Below, one piece after another: positions 5,835 through 13,084 of a DNA stretch of 30,331 nucleotides (position 1 is the stretch's first letter; every line of letters starts with the position of its first letter). Location: positions 1 to 30,331 of the forward strand of contig CAZXDP010000032.1 in assembly GCA_964639255.1 (NCBI GenBank), in the 5' to 3' direction. This DNA comes from NZQO01 sp964639255. GTDB taxonomy: Bacteria > Bacteroidota > Bacteroidia > Flavobacteriales > Flavobacteriaceae. The notes beneath the pieces were generated by a model. It searched no databases and was not told the DNA's origin. It saw nothing but the letters and a program-made list of their open reading frames with translations. The translations under genes and the position numbers were made by a program.

Positions 5835-6605
5835 ATGGAAAAAGACATAACCATAGAAGCGAGGCGTTTTAAAAAAGTTCGGGAAGAGCTTGGATATACG
5901 CAACAGCACTTTGCGGAGTTGCTTGGAGCCGGATCAACCACCGCCGATATTGAGCGCGGTAAGACGAAAATTTCCGGAAAAGTTGTAATGGAATTGTTAA
6001 GCCAATTTCAAATTAACCCATTGTGGCTCTTCGGAAAGAGTTACCACAAACACGTTGCCGCCGAAGGGGGAACTGTTGGCCCGAAGGTCATAGCGGTTAC
6101 GGATGACAATGACGATGCCATTCTGTTGGTTAACCAGAAGGCTGCAGCTGGATATCCACAAAACATTCAGGATTCGGATTGGTATGAAACCCTTCCAGCC
6201 TTTAAAATACCCTTGCCAGAATACCGCAATGCTACTTATCGCGGTTTTCAGGTAGAGGGCGATAGTATGTTGCCTAACATTAGGCCAAATGAATGGGTTT
6301 TGGGGAGGGCTGTACCCAGTATTGCGGAGGCAGACGACAGCCGAATCTATATCGTTGTGCTTCACGATTCCGTATTGGTAAAAAAGTTACAGAAAGTTCC
6401 CAATAGTCTGTCGAAAGTTCGCCTCATCTCGTTAAATCCAGAATATTTGCCCATTGACGTAAATACTCGAGATATCCAGGAATTATGGCAAGTGAACAGC
6501 AAGTTGAGTTTTGGCGTTGACGAACCTCAAGAAAGTTCTTTGTTAAGACAGTTGCAGCAGTCTATGGAAGAGCTGAAAGGGCAAATAAGCCACCTTCGGC
6601 CTTAA
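5835..6605 (+). CDS. XRE-family repressor with S24 (LexA-type) self-cleaving domain
   Basis: This is a 256-aa regulator. Residues 7-66 form a Cro/C1-type helix-turn-helix (VREELGYTQQHFAELLGAG, then a recognition helix with DIERGKTKIS). The C-terminal half is a peptidase S24 domain with serine 144 in VEGDSMLPN and lysine 183 in VLVKKLQ. Ahead of it stands AAAGYP, with the Ala105-Gly106 pair expected at a LexA-type autocleavage site. A Gln/Glu-rich coil ends the protein. I start it at ATG 5835, because the longer in-frame start at 5799 would place the third palindrome inside the coding region. It diverges from the TIGR03916/TIGR03915 operon and probably represses both itself and that operon until damage triggers cleavage. 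Confidence 0.92.
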   Translation: MEKDITIEARRFKKVREELGYTQQHFAELLGAGSTTADIERGKTKISGKVVMELLSQFQINPLWLFGKSYHKHVAAEGGTVGPKVIAVTDDNDDAILLVNQKAAAGYPQNIQDSDWYETLPAFKIPLPEYRNATYRGFQVEGDSMLPNIRPNEWVLGRAVPSIAEADDSRIYIVVLHDSVLVKKLQKVPNSLSKVRLISLNPEYLPIDVNTRDIQELWQVNSKLSFGVDEPQESSLLRQLQQSMEELKGQISHLRP

Positions 6606-6688
6606 AACTTCGATTGCCTTTAACATAGGTTTCGCATTTTCTTGGCAGTATTTTGCGAGGTACAGGCGTATCTTTTAAGAAAAAAGAT

Positions 6689-7195
6689 ATGATACCAAAA
6701 GAAAAAGTACCTGCCCTTCAATTAAACCTTATCAATGACACTACCTGGGATCTTTCCAAGCAAGCTCCAGACGCCTTTACCATGCTCGTATTTTACAGAG
6801 GCTTGCATTGTCCTATTTGTAAAAAATACTTAGAATCGCTTACCGAGCATTTGGAAGATTTCTATAAAAAGGGAATCAATATGGTCGCCATTAGTATGGA
6901 TACCGAAGAGCGTGCCAAAAAAACTGGTAAGCAGTGGGAAGTTGAATCCCTGCCTATTGCCTTTGGTCTTAGCGAAGATGAGGCACGGGAGTGGGGATTG
7001 TATATTTCTGAATCTATTAAAGATGAAGAGCCACAAGTTTTCTCGGAGCCTGGTCTTTTCCTGATTCGGCCAGATGGAACCTTATATAGCGCCGCCATTC
7101 AAACTATGCCTTTTGCGAGGCCGAAATTTGAAGATTTGCTGAAATCGATAGATTTTATTCTCGAAGAGGATTATCCAGCACGGGGAGCCAATTAA
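6689..7195 (+). CDS. Peroxiredoxin-like (AhpC/TSA) thiol oxidoreductase
   Basis: This 168-aa thioredoxin-fold protein of the AhpC/TSA-like group probably reduces peroxides or acts as a thiol oxidoreductase in the cytoplasm (no signal peptide). The active-site region reads VFYRGLHCPICKKYL, with C41 and C44 as a CXXC pair. Later family-like features are VAISMDTEERAKKTGKQW and FLIRPDGTLYSA. I chose ATG 6689 (MIPKEKVPAL), because the upstream TTG extension to 6653 is basic and unlike the family. It is a single gene closed by a strong terminator at 7209. The physiological substrate cannot be told from sequence. Confidence 0.88.
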   Translation: MIPKEKVPALQLNLINDTTWDLSKQAPDAFTMLVFYRGLHCPICKKYLESLTEHLEDFYKKGINMVAISMDTEERAKKTGKQWEVESLPIAFGLSEDEAREWGLYISESIKDEEPQVFSEPGLFLIRPDGTLYSAAIQTMPFARPKFEDLLKSIDFILEEDYPARGAN

Positions 7196-7208
7196 ATCAT
7201 TTAGTTAT

Positions 7209-7246
7209 AACAAGCCGGCCTCTTCAAGGAGGCCGGCTTGTTTTTT
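7209..7246 (+). terminator. Strong intrinsic terminator after the peroxiredoxin gene
   Basis: A perfect 12-bp stem CAAGCCGGCCTC/GAGGCCGGCTTG (7211-7222 with 7229-7240) and a 6-nt loop are followed by six Ts. It lies 15 nt past the stop codon. On the minus strand the hairpin is followed by TTATAACTAA, so it may also weakly stop transcripts from that side. Confidence 0.92.
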
Positions 7247-7421
7247 AGTAAACTCCTCAATTTACTTATCCAATTCACAAAGGAACGTTTGGGATTGTTT
7301 ACTCAAGATTAGAGTGTAGCCAAAACATGTTATTCGACATAAGAGCCGTTGTATACGAGATAGAACGGCTCTTATTACAACAACTGGGCTAATTCCTCAC
7401 ATAAAAACCAGTTGTCTATTT
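7209..7421 (-). ncRNA. Candidate small RNA in the gene-free interval between peroxiredoxin and coxA
   Basis: The 250 nt between two terminators (7247-7499) hold no gene but are highly structured. On the minus strand TATCTTTG (7428-7435) preceded by TTG (7456-7458) at 20-nt spacing is an exact Bacteroidota promoter, with a start near 7421. The transcript would contain a hairpin ACAACTGG/CCAGTTGT (7380-7387 with 7408-7415) and a perfect 12-bp hairpin (7339-7350 with 7364-7375, 13-nt loop), and would end at the hairpin at 7211-7240. The longest reading frame inside is only about 13 codons. Existence and length are inferred; promoter matches of this type also arise by chance. Confidence 0.4.
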
Positions 7422-7455
7422 GTTGCACAAAGATAACCGAAGATAGAAGTAAGGT

Positions 7456-7476
7456 CAATACGTAGTTTTACGTATT
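7456..7476. promoter_or_regulatory. Palindrome overlapping the -33 region of the candidate small RNA
   Basis: AATACGTA-GTTT-TACGTATT (7457-7476) is a perfect 8-bp inverted repeat. It overlaps the predicted -33 TTG at 7456-7458, where a regulator could act. The alternative is simply another stem in the coxA 3' region. Confidence 0.4.
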
Positions 7477-7499
7477 TATAAAATATAACGGCAAAAAGA

Positions 7500-7520
7500 A
7501 ACCCCGTTTAAAACGGGGTT
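7500..7520 (-). terminator. Terminator of the act-cox operon
   Basis: Stem AACCCCG/CGGGGTT with a short A/T loop lies 26 nt beyond the coxA stop codon. On the minus strand it is followed by TCTTTTTGCC. Confidence 0.75.
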
Positions 7521-7546
7521 AATTTATGATAGGAATGTAAGACCTA

Positions 7547-9376
7547 TTAGTGGTTCAATTCTTCTTCGTTATCTTGAAGTGGAATATGTTGGGGCACGTA
7601 ATCCTGACCGGGTATCACATAATCAGATTCGTCCTTATTCAATTTGCTGTAATCATAGGCCCAACGGTATACGTGGGGAATCGGTCCTTCCCAGTTACCA
7701 TGAATATGCTTTACTTCAGCAGTCCATTCGAGCGTGTTGCTGTTCCAAGGGTTCTTGCCGCCTTTTTTTCCGTAGAACATAGAGTGGATAAAATTGTAAA
7801 GGAATACAAGCTGTGCTGCGGCGGTGATAAGGGCAAAAATGGTAATCACCACGTTCACATCTGCCAAATCGTCGAAGTAAGGGAAATTCGTGTTCGTATA
7901 ATAACGTCTTGGCAAGCCGGCCATTCCTATAAAGTGCATAGGGAAGAAAACTCCGTACGCTCCAATTGCGGTAATCCAAAAATGGATATAACCCAAGTTT
8001 TTGTTCAACAATCGGCCTTCGAACATTTTAGGGAACCAGTGGTATACCCCTGCAAAAAGTCCGTACAGTGCCGAAATACCCATTACCAAGTGGAAGTGAG
8101 CCACCACGAAATAGGTGTCGTGAACGTTGATGTCCAGTGCGCTGTCTCCCAAGATGATTCCCGTTAAACCTCCAGAAATGAAAGTGGAAACAAAACCAAT
8201 GGAGAACAACATAGCTGTGTTCATTTGCAGGTTGCCGCGCCACAGGGTAGTAATCCAGTTAAATGCCTTAACTGCAGAGGGTATTGCAATAAGTAGGGTT
8301 GTAAATGTAAAAACTGACCCTAGGAAGGGGTTCATTCCCGAAATGAACATATGGTGGCCCCAAACAATGGTAGATAAAAAGGCAATGGCCAAAATAGAGG
8401 CAACCATAGCACGATACCCAAAAATTGGCTTACGGGCATTAGTGGCCATAATTTCGGATACGAGTCCCATCGCAGGAAGAATTACAATGTAAACTTCCGG
8501 GTGGCCCAAGAACCAGAAAAGGTGCTCGAACAATACGGGCGAGCCTCCTTGGTTGTGCAGTACCTCACCAGCTATGTAAATATCGGAGAGGAAAAATGAG
8601 GTTCCGAAGCTTCTATCCATTATGAGCATTAGCGCTGCCGAAAGCAGTACTGGAAACGAGACCACACCAATAATAGCGGTTACGAAAAACGCCCAAATGG
8701 TCAAGGGAAGACGGGTCATAGACATACCCTTGGTACGAAGGTTCAATACTGTTACGATATAGTTGAGCGATCCTAAGAGGGAGGAGGCGATAAAGATAGC
8801 CATAGATACCAACCAAAGGGTCATCCCTGCGCCAGAGCCTGGAATGGCCTGTGGTAGTGCACTTAGCGGGGGATAGATGGTCCAACCGGCAGAGGCGGGT
8901 CCGGCCTCCACAAAAAGAGATAGCACCATAATGACACTGGAAATGAAAAACAACCAGTAAGAAACCATGTTCAGGAATCCAGAAGCCATATCGCGCGCGC
9001 CAATCTGCAAGGGGATGAGAAGGTTACTAAAAGTTCCACTCAACCCGGCTGTCAATACGAAAAAGACCATAATGGTACCGTGTATGGTAACCAAGGCTAA
9101 GTATACACTGGGATCCATAACACCTCCCTCGGCCCATTTGCCTAGGAAGATCTCGTATATGGTAAATTGTTTGTCTGGCCAGGCAAGCTGCATACGGAAC
9201 AACAGGGACATTGCGATACCGATGATACCCATAAACAAACCTGTGATGAGGTATTGTTTGGAAATCATCTTATGGTCTTGGCTAAATATGTATTTAGTTA
9301 CAAATGTCTCTTTGTGATGATGATGTCCATGATCATCGTGATGATCTACTACCGGGGTGTGTGCGTGTGCTGACAT
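7547..9376 (-). CDS. coxA: Cytochrome c oxidase subunit I (aa3-type, A1 family)
   Basis: Catalytic subunit of the proton-pumping terminal oxidase, 609 aa, about 12 membrane helices. Visible ligands: H99 (heme a, TIHGTIMVFF), H292 with cross-linked Y296 and the proton-path glutamate E294 in GHPEVY, CuB histidines H341-H342 (WGHHMF), and H427/H429 (heme a3/heme a) in VVAHFHLV. E294 marks it as A1 type. D129 with N136 (GARDMASGFLN) marks the D path and K370 the K path, with serine replacing the usual threonine three residues before K370. The first 22 residues are very His-rich (DHHDDHGHHHH). It is the last gene of the act-cox operon, 22 nt after coxB. No subunit III or IV gene is present in the window. 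Confidence 0.98.
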   Translation of the reverse strand: MSAHAHTPVVDHHDDHGHHHHKETFVTKYIFSQDHKMISKQYLITGLFMGIIGIAMSLLFRMQLAWPDKQFTIYEIFLGKWAEGGVMDPSVYLALVTIHGTIMVFFVLTAGLSGTFSNLLIPLQIGARDMASGFLNMVSYWLFFISSVIMVLSLFVEAGPASAGWTIYPPLSALPQAIPGSGAGMTLWLVSMAIFIASSLLGSLNYIVTVLNLRTKGMSMTRLPLTIWAFFVTAIIGVVSFPVLLSAALMLIMDRSFGTSFFLSDIYIAGEVLHNQGGSPVLFEHLFWFLGHPEVYIVILPAMGLVSEIMATNARKPIFGYRAMVASILAIAFLSTIVWGHHMFISGMNPFLGSVFTFTTLLIAIPSAVKAFNWITTLWRGNLQMNTAMLFSIGFVSTFISGGLTGIILGDSALDINVHDTYFVVAHFHLVMGISALYGLFAGVYHWFPKMFEGRLLNKNLGYIHFWITAIGAYGVFFPMHFIGMAGLPRRYYTNTNFPYFDDLADVNVVITIFALITAAAQLVFLYNFIHSMFYGKKGGKNPWNSNTLEWTAEVKHIHGNWEGPIPHVYRWAYDYSKLNKDESDYVIPGQDYVPQHIPLQDNEEELNH

Positions 9377-9398
9377 ATCTTTTTAAGCTATTTTTTTA

Positions 9399-10460
9399 TT
9401 ATTGTGCTAGAACTTCGGCCATGTCGGGTTGTTCGGCCAACCATGCTTCATACTCTTCCTGAGATTCTACAATTATCTTCATTTGCATATTATAGTGGTT
9501 GGTACCACAAATTTTGTTGCAAAGTAAGAGATAATCGAACTCATAAGGTTCTAGTGGTTCCTCGCCAAGCGCTGCCATTTCGGTACTGCGCTCGCGTCGT
9601 AATTCGTTAATATGTGCTACCTTTTCTACGATTTCGTCACGTTGGCGCATTTCGGCCGTAGTAATGGTAGGTGTAAAGGCAAACTGGGTAATCATACCTG
9701 GGACACAGTTCATCTGTGCTCTAAAGTGAGGCATATAGGCAGAGTGGAGTACGTCCTGAGAACGCATCTTGAACACTACCTTACGGCCCACGGGCAAGTG
9801 CAGCTCATTTACTACCTTATCATCTTGTGCATTGGGATCGGAAGGGTCTACACCCAATTGATTGACCCCTTCAATAAGTCGAACGTTCGCCTCGCCAAGG
9901 GTGTTGTCCTCACCGGCGTAGCGAGCGCGCCAATCAAACTGATAGGCATAAAGTTCTACCACCAGGGGATCGTCTTCCGTGTCTATATTCATAATATCGG
10001 TCCACGTGAAGAGACCGTAGATAATGAGTCCTGCCAAAACGATAACAGGGATGATGGTCCAAATAAATTCTAGTTTATCGTTATCTGCGAAAAAGGTCGC
10101 ACGACGTCCTTTCTTTCCTGTGTATTTATAGGCGAAGTAATGCAACAACCATTGGGTAATAATTCCCACCACGAAGATAAGGATCATACTGATGAGCATG
10201 AGCTGGTCTATTTGTACACCGTGCTCTGATGCGGCTACCGGAAGCAGTACATCGCTCCATTTCCAGAATGAGATTATAGCCAGAACGTACAAGAAGATCA
10301 CAAAGCCCAACATCAAATAAGCATTGATTTTGTTGTCTTTGTCGTTCGCTACTTCTGAAGCATCGTCACTTTTCGACTTCGACATCTGAAAGATCTTGTT
10401 CATCTGCCAAACCGTAACTCCGAAAAGAATGATTACTAATACTACTAAAAATGCGGTCAT
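9399..10460 (-). CDS. coxB: Cytochrome c oxidase subunit II (CuA subunit)
   Basis: Takes electrons from the act complex or a cytochrome c domain into the binuclear CuA site and passes them to subunit I. The cupredoxin domain holds H239 (VLHSAYMPHF), C314, C318, H322 and M325 in LLCNKICGTNHYNM. The usual Glu between the cysteines is Lys316; that residue binds CuA through its backbone carbonyl, so function is probably kept. Four hydrophobic segments are visible (about 3-18, 47-66, 86-107 and 132-153) where most subunit II proteins have two, so there is an N-terminal membrane extension. Length 353 aa. It follows actF by 25 nt and precedes coxA by 22 nt. Confidence 0.97.
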   Translation of the reverse strand: MTAFLVVLVIILFGVTVWQMNKIFQMSKSKSDDASEVANDKDNKINAYLMLGFVIFLYVLAIISFWKWSDVLLPVAASEHGVQIDQLMLISMILIFVVGIITQWLLHYFAYKYTGKKGRRATFFADNDKLEFIWTIIPVIVLAGLIIYGLFTWTDIMNIDTEDDPLVVELYAYQFDWRARYAGEDNTLGEANVRLIEGVNQLGVDPSDPNAQDDKVVNELHLPVGRKVVFKMRSQDVLHSAYMPHFRAQMNCVPGMITQFAFTPTITTAEMRQRDEIVEKVAHINELRRERSTEMAALGEEPLEPYEFDYLLLCNKICGTNHYNMQMKIIVESQEEYEAWLAEQPDMAEVLAQ

Positions 10461-10485
10461 CGTTATCTGTCTTCTTAAAATTTAA

Positions 10486-11832
10486 TTAATAATGAAAATG
10501 CTTGCTTTCCTTTATAAATGGATTGTTCTTGGCGAGTAGCGGAGCTTTCGCCAAGGCGGCAAACACCACCCATACAAACAAGCCGATGAAAAACAGCAGC
10601 GCACCAATTTCCGGCAGCCCAATAAACCAGGACGTGCCAACGGTGGCGGGCATTACCATATTGAATACATCGATATAGTGCCCTGCCAATATCACGATTC
10701 CCGTCATTACCACAAACCAATTAACGCGTTTGTAATCACTGTTCATCAATAGCAGGATGGGGAATATGAAATTGAGTACCAACATTCCGAAAAACGGCAA
10801 CTTGTAATCTTCAATACGGGTCACGAAATAGGTAACTTCCTCTGGAATATTGGCATACCAAATCAACATAAATTGTGAGAACCAAAGATACGTCCAGAAT
10901 ACACTGAAACCGAACATAAACTTCGCAAGGTCGTGGATGTGACTGTCATTAACATACTCTAAATATCCTTGGGCCTTCAGTACGATGGTCACCAATGCGA
11001 TTACCGTAATGGCGCTCACCATCATTCCGGCGAAAACATACCAGCCGAAAAGGGTAGAGAACCAGTGTGGGTCGAAGCTCATAATCCAATCCCACGACAT
11101 CATCGATTCGGTTACAATGAAGAACACTAGAAATCCAGCGGAAAGTTTGAAATTTTTCTTGAACCAGCTAATATCCTCGGCATCGTCCTGTTTTAACGAA
11201 TACTTTCGTGAAAAATAGCGGTAAAGGTTCCAGCCTATAAGATAGATGGCTGCTCTTATAAGGAAAAAAGGAACATTTAAATAGGAGCTCTTTCCAGCGA
11301 TAATGGAATCGTATTTTGGATTGTCTGGATTAATCAATGCAGAATCCATCCAATGGAAGATATGGTTCACATGAAAGGCAGACAACAACAACAAAATAAA
11401 CATAATAACCGAACCTACAGGCAAGTAGGCGGTAATGCCTTCCATAACCCGAAATAATACGGGAGACCATCCCGCTTGAGCGGCATATTGAATGGCGTAG
11501 AATGCCAAGGTACCTAAGGCAATCATAAACACGAAGAAGGCAGCTACATATACAGCCGACCAAGGTCTATTTTGCAATTGGTGGAGTACGTGCTCATAAT
11601 GGGCATCACCATCGTGTGCCTCTTCCCCATGATCACCCGTGGCGTGCTCGCCGAGGGTTGTAGCGTGCATATCTTCTGCAGCAGCATGGTCATCACCATG
11701 GTGGCTGGCCATTTGCTCCTTGACTTCTTCGGTAGAGCTTGGGACCATTAAAAAGCCTGCCACAACGCCTAAGGCGCCAACTACCATAAGAATAATGGCG
11801 AATAATTTTAATTTACTGGGTAGCGTGTACAT
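10486..11832 (-). CDS. actF: Alternative Complex III subunit ActF (quinol:cytochrome c oxidoreductase, NrfD-like membrane subunit)
   Basis: ActF is one of two large integral membrane subunits of Alternative Complex III, which oxidises menaquinol and reduces periplasmic hemes. The 448-aa protein has about ten hydrophobic helices and signature segments such as SMMSWDWIMSFDPHWFSTLFGWY and VTRIEDYKLPFF. An N-terminal helix (about 8-30) is followed by a long His/Asp/Glu-rich loop (about residues 43-90, including SHHGDDHAAAEDMHATT) before the main bundle. That loop is unusually His-rich and could bind metal, but this is inference. The gene lies between actE and coxB with gaps of about 26 nt, in one operon. 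Confidence 0.95.
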   Translation of the reverse strand: MYTLPSKLKLFAIILMVVGALGVVAGFLMVPSSTEEVKEQMASHHGDDHAAAEDMHATTLGEHATGDHGEEAHDGDAHYEHVLHQLQNRPWSAVYVAAFFVFMIALGTLAFYAIQYAAQAGWSPVLFRVMEGITAYLPVGSVIMFILLLLSAFHVNHIFHWMDSALINPDNPKYDSIIAGKSSYLNVPFFLIRAAIYLIGWNLYRYFSRKYSLKQDDAEDISWFKKNFKLSAGFLVFFIVTESMMSWDWIMSFDPHWFSTLFGWYVFAGMMVSAITVIALVTIVLKAQGYLEYVNDSHIHDLAKFMFGFSVFWTYLWFSQFMLIWYANIPEEVTYFVTRIEDYKLPFFGMLVLNFIFPILLLMNSDYKRVNWFVVMTGIVILAGHYIDVFNMVMPATVGTSWFIGLPEIGALLFFIGLFVWVVFAALAKAPLLAKNNPFIKESKHFHY

Positions 11833-11858
11833 ATCTTAAACTATTCTCTTTAAACTGT

Positions 11859-12542
11859 TTAGTTGTCTTCTTCAATAGATTGCTCTAACTCTTGTTTGGT
11901 TACCATAGCGCCATCCTCTTTCACCTGTTCTGCTGTAAGGTTGGGGAGGGTATCGTTTTGGCTTCCTTGGGGAGTCAATTTGGGCTCTCCCAAGAGCTCG
12001 GCTTTCAAATTCATTACGTGCATTGTGATTTGCCAACGCTCCTCCTCATTGGTTTGCGAAGCATACGATCCCATGGCATTCAAGCCATACATTTGAACGT
12101 GGTATACGCCCCCTGGAGTAATGTTTCGACCTGGGTCGGCATAGCTAGGGATTCCCAGAAACTTTTCGCGTTGCACTAAAATTCCCTGGCCGTCTCCCTT
12201 CGCACCGTGGCATACTGCGCAATAGATTCCATACAACTGTTGGCCCTGAGCGAGGTTGTCTTCGGTAACGTCCAACGGATTGGTCAACTCGGCCTTTGCC
12301 AAATCTAATCCTTCGGTAGAGTTCTCATAGTCGTAGGGCTGCCAACCACGTGGGATGCTTCCCTCCGCGGGTAGCTTAGCCTCTTGACCATTCTGAAAAA
12401 TATCGTATTCGCCGTAAGTTTCGTACCCAACCGGCTCATACATATTGGGCATAAACTGGTAATTGGGCTCTCTTTCATCGGCACAGGAGACTAGGCTTAC
12501 GGCTATGCCCAAGACAACTGCTATATGTGTGTACTTTTTCAT
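11859..12542 (-). CDS. actE: Alternative Complex III subunit ActE (monoheme cytochrome c lipoprotein)
   Basis: A 227-aa periplasmic cytochrome c subunit. The signal peptide ends in lipobox SLVSC (C20), so the protein is anchored by lipid. A single heme motif CAVCH is at residues 108-112, with M157 (NAMGSYAS) as likely distal ligand. I start at ATG 12542 (MKKYTHIAVV), which falls one nucleotide after the actD stop codon. The longer start at 12560 would overlap actD by 17 nt and add MKKLIN. In known complexes ActE supplies one heme to the electron path towards the oxidase. Confidence 0.94.
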   Translation of the reverse strand: MKKYTHIAVVLGIAVSLVSCADEREPNYQFMPNMYEPVGYETYGEYDIFQNGQEAKLPAEGSIPRGWQPYDYENSTEGLDLAKAELTNPLDVTEDNLAQGQQLYGIYCAVCHGAKGDGQGILVQREKFLGIPSYADPGRNITPGGVYHVQMYGLNAMGSYASQTNEEERWQITMHVMNLKAELLGEPKLTPQGSQNDTLPNLTAEQVKEDGAMVTKQELEQSIEEDN

Positions 12543-12543
12543 A

Positions 12544-13080
12544 TTAATGAGCTTCTTCATTTTCGACCAGCTTTATCTCTATAGCGCCTGTTTTCGATAA
12601 AAACTGTGTTATGGTATCTAAATCGGTATGACCAGGGTCTACGGCCATCAAAAAATGGTCGTCTGTGGTTCTTACATCTGGATTTTCAGCCTTTTTAAAG
12701 GGCCATAGTTTGCTGCGCATATAGAAAGTAATCACCATCAAGTGCGCTGCGAAGAATACGGTCATTTCGAACATGATTGGGACAAAGGCCGGCATATTCT
12801 CAATGTAGCTAAAGCTTGGCTTGCCTCCAATATCCTGTGGCCAATCTTCAATCATAATATAATTCATCATCAATACGGCTACAGATAAGCCTACCAAGCC
12901 ATAAAGAAATGAGGTGATGGCGATACGGGTATATGGGAGCCCCATAGCTTTGTCCAGACCGTGAACAGGAAATGGGGTATATACCTCTTCGATATGGTAA
13001 TGCGCTGCTCGAACATCCTTAACGGCTTGCATTAAGATATCGTCATCATTATAAATAGCGTGAATTGTCTTCGATGCCAT
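12544..13080 (-). CDS. actD: Alternative Complex III subunit ActD (DUF3341)
   Basis: The 178-aa subunit belongs to the DUF3341 family. A soluble N-terminal part begins ASKTIHAIYNDDDILMQAV and contains YHIEEVYTPFPVHGLDKAMGL, the family signature. Two membrane helices (about 55-74 and 99-119) follow, then a soluble C-terminal tail. It binds no cofactor in known structures and serves assembly or stability. It lies 4 nt after actC and 1 nt before actE, so translation is tightly coupled. Confidence 0.95.
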   Translation of the reverse strand: MASKTIHAIYNDDDILMQAVKDVRAAHYHIEEVYTPFPVHGLDKAMGLPYTRIAITSFLYGLVGLSVAVLMMNYIMIEDWPQDIGGKPSFSYIENMPAFVPIMFEMTVFFAAHLMVITFYMRSKLWPFKKAENPDVRTTDDHFLMAVDPGHTDLDTITQFLSKTGAIEIKLVENEEAH

Positions 13081-13084
13081 TAGA

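Noticed and set aside
7550..8167. Long (205-codon) plus-strand frame antisense to coxA
   Set aside because: It lies fully inside the strongly conserved coxA sequence. Its translation is Cys/His/Val-rich with no recognisable domain, so it is a codon-bias shadow.
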